Notes under the pieces: generated by a model
The model's database searches: none
Told to the model about the DNA's origin: nothing
What the model saw: only the letters and a program-made list of their open reading frames with translations
Part shown: positions 1 through 5,751 of the stretch, piece after piece
Layout of the letters: every line of letters begins with the position of its first letter
Position numbering within the stretch: position 1 is the first letter of the stretch
Assembly: GCA_964624765.1 (NCBI GenBank)
Contig: CAZUZO010000031.1
Coordinates: 1 to 28,678 of the forward strand
DNA from: JAGTVB01 sp964624765
GTDB lineage: Bacteria; Pseudomonadota; Gammaproteobacteria; HK1
Length of the DNA stretch: 28,678 nt
Reading direction: 5' to 3'
Program-made: the position numbers and the translations under genes

Positions 1-92
1 TGGCAATCTCCAAGGACCCGCATATTCTAAACCCTCTGTCAATGCGTAACTCCTATTCTCATCGCCAGTGACCACTACGGAGTAACGATGAA

Positions 93-635
93 ATGCTGAC
101 CGCGCTGCCGGCCCTCAAGCAGTTCTTGTCGATGGTTCCAGATCCTTGGCATCAGGAAGTGATCAGTTGGCTCGTGAATCATCTGATGCAAGGGCAGCCA
201 CACCGTGCGAGGATAAGTTCGCTGGAAGGCAAGGTTGTGCGTCTCATCATCAGCGACACCCATAATCAATGGCAATTTGCGATACGAAATGGCAGGCTCT
301 TCTCCGACCACCGGCTAAAACGATCCTGGAATGTTTGTATCCGCGGAAACCTGCAGGATTTCCTGCTGCTGGCTTTACGCATTGAAGATCCGGACACTCT
401 ATTCTTTTCGCGCCGCTTGAGTTTGGAAGGTGAAACCGAAGCAGGTCTTTATGTCAAAAATCTGCTTGACGCATTAGAGTTTGATTGGGTCGCTCATGTT
501 AACGCCGTTTTCGGTGATCGGCCCGCCGCACTGGCATTCGAAGCGCTACGGCAAACACGGGTGGATCATGCGCTGTCGCTCCTCGGGCGCAGCATCCATC
601 GGTCATTGGTCGATATGGTGACTCCCCAGAATTGA
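93..635 (+). CDS. ubiT: UbiT, SCP2-domain accessory factor of O2-independent ubiquinone synthesis
   Basis: The 180-residue protein has the size and layout of the YhbT/UbiT family: a single SCP2-like lipid-binding domain (roughly residues 35-135) with the family-like stretch around FSRRLSLEGETEAGL. In known systems UbiT binds ubiquinone intermediates and works with UbiU and UbiV when oxygen is absent. The start is the ATG at 93, with GGAG at 79-82; an ATG at 88 leads to an immediate stop. The genes for UbiV and UbiU lie just downstream on the opposite strand, which strongly supports the call. In E. coli ubiT and ubiUV are divergent, but here they converge. No FNR-type box is visible in the 92 bases upstream, so its promoter may lie outside the window. 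Confidence 0.9.
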   Translation: MLTALPALKQFLSMVPDPWHQEVISWLVNHLMQGQPHRARISSLEGKVVRLIISDTHNQWQFAIRNGRLFSDHRLKRSWNVCIRGNLQDFLLLALRIEDPDTLFFSRRLSLEGETEAGLYVKNLLDALEFDWVAHVNAVFGDRPAALAFEALRQTRVDHALSLLGRSIHRSLVDMVTPQN

Positions 636-678
636 AGCGACACGGTTGGCCTTACTTGGCGACCCGGACCAAACGCTC

Positions 679-897
679 AGAAGCTGTTTTAAAAATGTCA
701 CGAGCGCCGCCAGAGCAAAGCGCACGGCAGCGAGACAAAATCGTCCGGAACGATTTTGAACAGCCGCAGGCTGGCTCCGAGGGAGCGAGCCTCAGGGATG
801 GGGCGAGTAACGCGGAGTGTACAAAAGAGTACTTGGGCATTTCGAGCTGCCGCGCAACGCAGCTCAGGCAAGCGCAGTAATTTGTAAAACAGCTTCT
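679..897. repeat. Inverted-repeat element A (MITE-like), between ubiT and ubiV
   Basis: The 219-base unit is bounded by perfect 13-base inverted ends, AGAAGCTGTTTTA at 679-691 and its complement at 885-897, with further imperfect pairing inside. It contains a perfect 9-base hairpin, CAAAATCGT at 736-744 and its complement at 750-758. It has no room for a transposase. The right arm shares GCTCAGGCAAGCGCAGT (862-878) exactly with positions 28051-28067, so it belongs to a dispersed family. A small reading frame across it (632-880) is best explained as repeat-derived. Confidence 0.75.
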
Positions 898-920
898 CAC
901 CGTGGCCAATTCATCCGCCG

Positions 921-1817
921 TCACTGCAACCACGCCATACCGGCGCTGGCATTCCAATAGCCGTTGCAATAGCCTTCGGGTGCCCAATGGGAAAGGTTCT
1001 CCTGCGCGCCTTGGTCAAGCTCGCCATCGAGCGCAGCCCGAAATGCCGCAACGATGTGTTCCATACCGTGCGCTTGCGGTGCGATACGCAGCACCTCTAC
1101 CCCTATCGAGGTAAGATGAGGGACGGCGGCCAAGAGGTTGCACGGCAGGCCGGATTGCAACTGAATACCGTTTAGGGTGAACAGAGGCTGCTCTTCTTGA
1201 GTCCGCAAGGGCAATCCGTCGGGATAGTCCGCACAACAGAATCCACATTGATCCTTGCCGACGTTATGGGCTCGGGCAGTAAAACAGCGAGCAGAGAAGG
1301 CCAGCGGCAAACGACCGAACACATGGACTTCCGTTTCAAGCCCAACAGGCCGTGTCGCCTGCAGTTGAGCGAGAGCGGTCGCCGATAACTCCACCGGGGG
1401 TACCCATCGATACGCCCCTGCTTCGGCCAGCAGCGCCAGCGTGTGGTCATTGTAGACATTGATATGGGGGCCCGAGACGAACGGCGTGCGCTGGGCAAGC
1501 AATTGGACCGCCGCCATGTCGTTCGCTTCGACGGCAAAACGCTGATTGTTGCAGATACGATTCAGCACGCCGAGGTCGGAGTTCGCCTCGAGCAGAGCCA
1601 GGGTGGAGAGCACGATCTCTTTCCCCGTTTCGGCCAACCTGTGGGCCAAGTCAAACCATTGCTGAAAACCGAGCGCCCGACGTTTGGCACAGATGACTTC
1701 GCCGAGATAGACGATGTCGACCGGCCAGTGGGCGACGCGGTCATAAAAAACGTGAATCTCGTCGGCAGCCCAGTAATACGGAATCGGCGCTAAGGCAAGC
1801 TTTCCTGCCACGATCAC
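921..1817 (-). CDS. ubiV: UbiV, U32-family Fe-S subunit of O2-independent ubiquinone hydroxylation
   Basis: The 298-residue protein belongs to the peptidase U32-like family and matches YhbV/UbiV. Landmarks are YLGEVICAKRRA, IVLSTLALLEA, the SARCFTAR block and KDQCGFCCADYP, and the end has the family's CNGYW. Cysteines 43, 178, 191 and 195 fit the four 4Fe-4S ligands known for E. coli UbiV. UbiV pairs with UbiU and is needed for oxygen-independent hydroxylation of the quinone ring. The start is GTG at 1817, preceded by GAGG; a GTG two codons later (1811) has GGAG at better spacing and is an alternative. It follows ubiU by 27 bases, so the two are surely co-transcribed. Confidence 0.93.
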   Translation of the reverse strand: MIVAGKLALAPIPYYWAADEIHVFYDRVAHWPVDIVYLGEVICAKRRALGFQQWFDLAHRLAETGKEIVLSTLALLEANSDLGVLNRICNNQRFAVEANDMAAVQLLAQRTPFVSGPHINVYNDHTLALLAEAGAYRWVPPVELSATALAQLQATRPVGLETEVHVFGRLPLAFSARCFTARAHNVGKDQCGFCCADYPDGLPLRTQEEQPLFTLNGIQLQSGLPCNLLAAVPHLTSIGVEVLRIAPQAHGMEHIVAAFRAALDGELDQGAQENLSHWAPEGYCNGYWNASAGMAWLQ

Positions 1818-1844
1818 TGGCTCCTCAAGGTCCGTTACAAGGTA

Positions 1845-2840
1845 TCACTGCCAGGGACGATGCAGCGCCCCGAGGGTGTGCGTTTGGCCCTCCGATAGGC
1901 GATCGAGGGCCGCCACCCAATCGGAGCGCGGCGAGAAGCGAGTCGGGTCGGCTCGACAGGCGTCGAGCGCCGCTCTCAGCACTCGAGTGACCTGCGTGAC
2001 GTAGGCAGGACTGCGCTGCCTCCCTTCCACCTTGAGGGCCGCCACGCCCATGCCAAGCAGCTGCGGCAAGATCGGCAGCACGTTGAGACTACTGGGTTCC
2101 TCGATAGCGTGGAAAACCTGCCCGCCTACCTCATAGCGCCCCTTACAAAGAGTCGGGTAACCCGCCGACTCACCGGAACCGTATCGATTGATCAAGACCC
2201 CGTTGAGGTGCGACTCACGACCCTGCGCTGTTTCTTCCCATCGCACCGCCCAAGCGGGCGAACACACGCCGCACAGATTGGGGGATTCGCCGGTGACGTA
2301 GGACGATAACGCGCAGCGCCCTTCTACCATGACACACAGGCTGCCAAACGCAAACACCTCGACCTCGACGTCGGTAGTCGCGAGCACCTGTTCCACCTGA
2401 TTAAGAGACAGAACGCGTGGCAATACGACTCTGCGAATCCCGAACCGCTCCCGGTAGAAGGCGATAGCGTGGCGATTGGTGGCCGAGCCCTGCACCGAGA
2501 GATGGAGACGCAGCCCGGGATAGGTGCGAACGGCATAGCGAAGCAGGCCGGGATCGGCAAGGATGACGGCATCGACGCCGACATCGACCGCCAACTGCAG
2601 CGCGTGTCGGGCGCGGTCCCAGCCTGCAGGTAAAGGATAGATATTTAACGCCAGAAAAACCCGCACCCCGCGCTGGTGGGCATATTGAACGCCCCGTCGG
2701 GCTTCCAGCTCATCGAAATTCAACCCCGGGAAGTTTCGGGCGTTAGTGCCGTCCCGAAATCCGATATAGACGGCATCGGCCCCCTGATCCACGGCAGCGC
2801 GAAGCGCAGGCAACGAACCCGCCGGGCAAACGAGTTCCAT
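1845..2840 (-). CDS. ubiU: UbiU, U32-family Fe-S subunit of O2-independent ubiquinone hydroxylation
   Basis: The protein matches YhbU/UbiU over its whole length: MELVCPAGSLPAL at the start, NARNFPGLNF, SVQGSATN, VEVFAFGSLCV, GESPNLCGVCSPA, GYPTLCKGRY and a C-terminal TLGALHRPWQ. From the ATG at 2840 it is 331 residues, as I recall for E. coli UbiU, and its cysteines at 169, 176, 193 and 232 have the same numbers as the known 4Fe-4S ligands. This is why 2840 is preferred over in-frame starts at 2861 (ATG) and 2873 (GTG). It heads a ubiU-ubiV operon with an FNR/DNR-type box about 85 bases upstream, so anaerobic induction is likely. Confidence 0.94.
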   Translation of the reverse strand: MELVCPAGSLPALRAAVDQGADAVYIGFRDGTNARNFPGLNFDELEARRGVQYAHQRGVRVFLALNIYPLPAGWDRARHALQLAVDVGVDAVILADPGLLRYAVRTYPGLRLHLSVQGSATNRHAIAFYRERFGIRRVVLPRVLSLNQVEQVLATTDVEVEVFAFGSLCVMVEGRCALSSYVTGESPNLCGVCSPAWAVRWEETAQGRESHLNGVLINRYGSGESAGYPTLCKGRYEVGGQVFHAIEEPSSLNVLPILPQLLGMGVAALKVEGRQRSPAYVTQVTRVLRAALDACRADPTRFSPRSDWVAALDRLSEGQTHTLGALHRPWQ

Positions 2841-2924
2841 CACTTTCGATCCCGGAATCATGAATCGCCCCACTCAGTCAATCAACCTAGGCGCCAAGTC
2901 TCGGCATCCTGATAAGGGCGTGCC

Positions 2925-2938
2925 TTGACTTAGGTCAA
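2925..2938 (-). promoter_or_regulatory. FNR/DNR-type box upstream of ubiUV
   Basis: TTGACTTAGGTCAA has two perfect half-sites (TTGAC-N4-GTCAA) of the CRP/FNR superfamily. It lies about 85 bases before the UbiU start on the - strand and is identical to the box before the nar operon at 4958-4971. No convincing -10 element was found at the expected spacing. It is the only such box here near a ubi gene. Confidence 0.75.
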
Positions 2939-2951
2939 TTGGCTCAGAACT

Positions 2952-3145
2952 TATGAAAAAACCTGCTACGCCAACAGTCAGCTGTCAAGGTATTGATTGT
3001 TCCACCCTAGCCATCCTTGGCAACTGGATTCCGGCTTCCTAGCCGGAATGACGAGCGTATTCATCTGGACTCAACGGCTTAGCCAGCAGAACGCATTGAC
3101 TCTGGCCGAACGCGGTCATCGCGTTGCGTAGCAGGTTTTTCCATA
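2952..3145. repeat. Inverted-repeat element B (MITE-like), upstream of the ubiUV box
   Basis: The 194-base unit has 20-base inverted ends with one mismatch: TATGAAAAAACCTGCTACGC at 2952-2971 and its near-complement at 3126-3145. The end sequence AAAAAACCTGCTAC also occurs at the left end of element D (25325-25347), and a close variant lies at 17721-17737. An internal hairpin, ATTCCGGC...GCCGGAAT, sits near 3027-3048 and resembles REP-type repeats. No coding capacity is visible. Confidence 0.75.
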
Positions 3146-3344
3146 GCCTCTCGGGGGTAAAGTAGCCGGCGCCTAGGGGGAAGTTCGGGCCGTGTTCTTC
3201 GTTTCGTCACGGGGCTCTTCGCGGCGGGGCCCAAGCCTTCGCCCGCCGAACCCCTTGCGACACGCCACGGGGTTCGGCGGCCTCAGATAACCCACACTCA
3301 AGATCGCACCCCCCGGGGATGGGGGGATCGCTGGCCGTATGAGG
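3146..3344. other. Non-coding stretch downstream of the periplasmic helical gene
   Basis: No gene is supported here. Two stem-loops are visible. One is the strong 12-base hairpin described separately (3243-3280). The other is a weak C6/G6 hairpin at 3309-3326, about 20 bases past the stop codon of the - strand gene at 3345, which could help to end its transcript. Confidence 0.5.
3243..3280. terminator. Strong stem-loop, possible bidirectional terminator
   Basis: CCGCCGAACCCC (3243-3254) pairs perfectly with GGGGTTCGGCGG (3269-3280) around a 14-base loop. It lies 65 bases past the stop of the - strand gene at 3345 and so could stop that transcript. There is no clear T-run on either side, so rho-independent termination is not certain. 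Confidence 0.4.
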
Positions 3345-3773
3345 CTACTGGGCGCCCAGCTCGGCCAGTAAGGCTTTCATCGTGGCCATGCGCTCGGCTT
3401 GTATGCCCATGGCAACGCTCTTCGCCTCCTCGACATTTCCGGCCCGGACCTGAGGTACGATCTCGTTCTCGCGCGTGTCTTTGAAGGCTTCCCAGGTGGC
3501 TTTGAATTCCTCCAGCTTCGCCGTTTGTTCGGGTGTCATGTTGGGATCGGCGAGGGCCGCCGCGACCGCCTCATCCACAGCCTGACTGGCAGTCGTTATG
3601 TTGGCATGGTAGGCATCCTGGCTGGCGGCATCCGGCGCATCGACCATGGCCACCAGGTTCTCTCGGGCCTCCATGAGCGCCGCCATGATGTTGTCAACCT
3701 GTCCAGCGTAGGCCACCGGCATCAAGCCAGCCGTGGAGAGTATCAACCCAAGCATGAGTAGCATTTTTTTCAT
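3345..3773 (-). CDS. Small exported four-helix-bundle-like protein, function unknown
   Basis: The 142-residue product starts with a clear signal peptide (MKKMLLMLGLILSTAGLMPVAYA, cleavage after about residue 23). The remainder is almost wholly alpha-helical, rich in Ala, Glu and Met, with no cysteine. The pattern, including NEIVPQVRAGNVEEAK, resembles the periplasmic sensor domain of methyl-accepting chemotaxis proteins (4HB_MCP type), but there is no membrane anchor or signalling domain. It would therefore be a free periplasmic helical bundle. The ATG has AGGAG six bases upstream. An FNR/DNR-type box lies about 94 bases before the start, suggesting anaerobic expression with the nar and ubi genes. 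The fold is inference; I do not recognise a specific family. Confidence 0.75.
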   Translation of the reverse strand: MKKMLLMLGLILSTAGLMPVAYAGQVDNIMAALMEARENLVAMVDAPDAASQDAYHANITTASQAVDEAVAAALADPNMTPEQTAKLEEFKATWEAFKDTRENEIVPQVRAGNVEEAKSVAMGIQAERMATMKALLAELGAQ

Positions 3774-3866
3774 AAATCACTCCTTTGTACACCGTAGACG
3801 CGGCATGCCTGCCAGTCGAGCACGAGGCATGTGCAGCTATCGTCGCACCCGTTCCCATCGGCGACC

Positions 3867-3880
3867 TTGACCTCGGTCAA
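3867..3880 (-). promoter_or_regulatory. FNR/DNR-type box upstream of the periplasmic helical gene
   Basis: TTGACCTCGGTCAA is a perfect TTGAC-N4-GTCAA palindrome. It lies about 94 bases before the start at 3773 and is one of two such boxes in the divergent region 3774-4041. The -10 element is not clear; a weak candidate lies around 3836-3842. Confidence 0.7.
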
Positions 3881-3952
3881 GTGGGGAATGACCCTGGCCG
3901 GGAATTCCATCACGCGTCCATCGCCGACGGCTCAGGCTGCGGTCCGCGGCCC

Positions 3953-3966
3953 TTGATCTAGGTCAA
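3953..3966 (+). promoter_or_regulatory. FNR/DNR-type box upstream of the PurO-like gene
   Basis: TTGATCTAGGTCAA combines an FNR-like half (TTGAT) with a GTCAA half. A class II arrangement would place the -10 near 3989-3994, where CATGAT matches 4 of 6 consensus bases, and the transcript start near 4001. That argues that translation starts after 4001. Confidence 0.7.
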
Positions 3967-4041
3967 GGCTGGCCGCAGACAACCCCCCCATGATCGGTGC
4001 CAAGAGCTCGGCAAGATGAACTCAAAAGAGAGATCGCTCAT

Positions 4042-4758
4042 ATGGGTGCAGAATTACACGCATTGCGAGAAATGGCCTTCCCCGGCCGTGTGGTATTGAT
4101 CGGCCAGAATCCAAACGGGCTGCGGTTCGCTCTCTACGGGATTGCACGCCGGGAAGCCGCCGGTCGGCGTCGCCGTTTAGCGATCGCGGGCGACCGGATA
4201 AACGTCGTCTCCACCGAACAGGGGGCGAGCTTGTATCCGGCGATCATCGGTGGCAACGGCATCGCCGTCGGCAACGGCGAGCATACGGCCAGAATCCACG
4301 ATTGGCTGGCGAAGGCTCGCGATCCGGTGGAGGTGTTACAGAAGGCGCTGCGCAATGTCTTCTACCGGTTTAGTAAAGGGACCGGCCAGGCGAGCTGGAT
4401 ACCGAAGATCAGCGGCTGCATAAAAGGCAATGAGGCCGCCCTCAGCGTCGCCTACGTCGAGAGCGATGGCAATCCGAAACAAGCTTATCACCGTATCCCC
4501 CTCGAGCCAGGTAAAGGGGCTTTCATCACCAGTTACGCGGTGTCCGGCAAGCTGGACGCCGAGGCATTCAAGGAGCCGCCGAGGCGTGTCTCCATCCCGT
4601 GGGCCACCCTCGACTTGGCCGTGGATGCGCTCTATCAAGCGCTGGGCCCGGTAGCGGACGGCCCCGACTACCGCGTGGGCGTAGCCGGCGTCGCGATCGA
4701 CGCAAGGGGTGAGGTGCAAATGCAGGTCAAAAATAGAGAGGCAACGGAAACCGCCTGA
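4042..4758 (+). CDS. PurO-like protein (archaeal-type IMP cyclohydrolase fold)
   Basis: The sequence resembles the PurO family (Pfam IMP_cyclohyd). It has PGRVVLIGQNPNG followed by RFALYGIARRE near the start, like the GRxLxVGxxxxGxxxAxYRVSSR opening of archaeal PurO. Further on come NGIAVGNGEHTARIHDWL, like the archaeal SNGSHTDxIA block, and ISGCIKGNEAALSVAYV. PurO closes the purine ring to give IMP, but most bacteria use PurH, so the role here is open. The ATG at 4042 (238 residues) was chosen because the predicted transcript begins near 4001 and GAGAGA lies at 4028-4033; a GTG at 3997 and an ATG at 4069 are other options. It is divergent from the helical gene and has its own FNR/DNR-type box. 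The family call is from remembered motifs and is moderately sure. Confidence 0.6.
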   Translation: MGAELHALREMAFPGRVVLIGQNPNGLRFALYGIARREAAGRRRRLAIAGDRINVVSTEQGASLYPAIIGGNGIAVGNGEHTARIHDWLAKARDPVEVLQKALRNVFYRFSKGTGQASWIPKISGCIKGNEAALSVAYVESDGNPKQAYHRIPLEPGKGAFITSYAVSGKLDAEAFKEPPRRVSIPWATLDLAVDALYQALGPVADGPDYRVGVAGVAIDARGEVQMQVKNREATETA

Positions 4759-4957
4759 AGTCTGCATCGACAGAATCATCCTTCGCCGCCACCGGCCTGC
4801 CTGAGCGGATACTCTCGGTCGGCGACGGTCAGGCATCACCCCACTCACCGACCGCCCCCCGATCTCCCTGGGTCAGACGAATGCACGTCCGGATCCAAAG
4901 GCGAGTCTTCGTGTCGCCAGCGCCACTTCTCCGGCGACCAATCGTCGTCTCACACGC

Positions 4958-4971
4958 TTGACTTAGGTCAA
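4958..4971 (+). promoter_or_regulatory. FNR/DNR-type box of the nar operon
   Basis: TTGACTTAGGTCAA is a perfect palindromic FNR/DNR-type site, identical to the one before ubiU. Its centre at 4964.5 would give a class II promoter with the transcript start near 5006. Confidence 0.8.
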
Positions 4972-4993
4972 GGCACGCCAACGGGTCGATGAG

Positions 4994-4999
4994 TACGTT
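4994..4999 (+). promoter_or_regulatory. Likely -10 element of the nar operon promoter
   Basis: TACGTT fits TAnnnT and lies exactly where a -10 should be if the box at 4958-4971 is centred at -41.5 (transcript start near 5006). This gives an untranslated leader of about 38 bases before the ATG at 5044. The rest of the gap 4759-5043 shows no gene. Confidence 0.5.
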
Positions 5000-5043
5000 A
5001 GTAAATCATCAAGAACCAATATGGCGCGTGTGGAGAAGTTTCG

Positions 5044-5685
5044 ATGGTTACGGTCAAGGTGCGTGCGCAAACCACGGCAGAACCCCTTCCACGGATTCCT
5101 GTCGTTGTTGTTCTCGATGCGGACCATTCAACGACCAGACCTGTGCTCACCGATCCCTTGGGCGAGGCGCGTTTCGCCGTACCGCCGGGAACCGGGAAAA
5201 TCCTCGTCGACGGGGTAGAACACTATCACGGTCTGCTGAAGGGCCAGATCATCGTTGACCTGGCAACCGCTGCTTTGGCAACGGACCTCACGGCGACGCC
5301 GCTGAGCGCCGTTTCAGGCGACAGCATCGCCTATCCCAGCATGCAGACCAAGGTTCTGCTGGTCGATGGCAACGAGGTTCTGGTGGATAGTGAAGGGTAC
5401 CTGGTGTATCCACGGGACTGGTCTGAGGCGTTTGTGCGGGCCGAAGCGAAGGCCGAGGGTCTGGCGCTCGACAGCGAGCACTGGGAGGTGATCCGTTTCC
5501 TGCGCAGCTACTACAGTCGCAAGGGTGTGCAGGCGGCGGTGCGGGATATGGTCAAGCACTTTCGCCAAGCGTGGGGGCCGCAAAAAGGCACCAGCAGCTA
5601 CCTGCATCAGCTATTCCCCAAGGGAGGGCCGCAAAAACAGGGCAATCGATTGGCCGGCATCCTTCGTACCAAAGGCGAGCACTGA
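5044..5685 (+). CDS. Beta-rich domain fused to a cysteine-free DsrC/RspA-type domain
   Basis: Residues from about 98 to 213 follow the DsrC/TusE pattern: DSEGYLVYPRDWSEAFV, DSEHWEVIRFLRSYY, VRDMVKHF, GPQKGTSSYLHQLFPKG and a tail KQGNRLAG. In DsrC the tail reads KQAC..AG and ends in a penultimate Cys. Here both redox cysteines are missing (Asn201 replaces the first), and the whole 213-residue protein has no cysteine. DsrC-like proteins without both cysteines have been called RspA and are thought to be regulatory rather than sulfur carriers. Residues 1-90 form an added beta-rich region, Ig-like or carboxypeptidase-regulatory-like. The ATG has GGAG about 9 bases upstream. It is the first gene of the nar operon, 66 bases before narK. 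Role unknown. Confidence 0.8.
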   Translation: MVTVKVRAQTTAEPLPRIPVVVVLDADHSTTRPVLTDPLGEARFAVPPGTGKILVDGVEHYHGLLKGQIIVDLATAALATDLTATPLSAVSGDSIAYPSMQTKVLLVDGNEVLVDSEGYLVYPRDWSEAFVRAEAKAEGLALDSEHWEVIRFLRSYYSRKGVQAAVRDMVKHFRQAWGPQKGTSSYLHQLFPKGGPQKQGNRLAGILRTKGEH

Positions 5686-5751
5686 CCCTTGGGAACCGGT
5701 AGCGCACCACTAGTGTATTAGGCACTAACCAGGCACCCAGGAAAACCCTCG

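Noticed and set aside
632..880. 82-residue frame after ubiT
   Set aside because: It lies almost wholly in inverted-repeat element A, so it is repeat-derived.
4989..5258. 89-residue frame overlapping the start of the DsrC-like gene
   Set aside because: Its ATG lies upstream of the predicted transcript start and the overlapping DsrC frame is clearly conserved.
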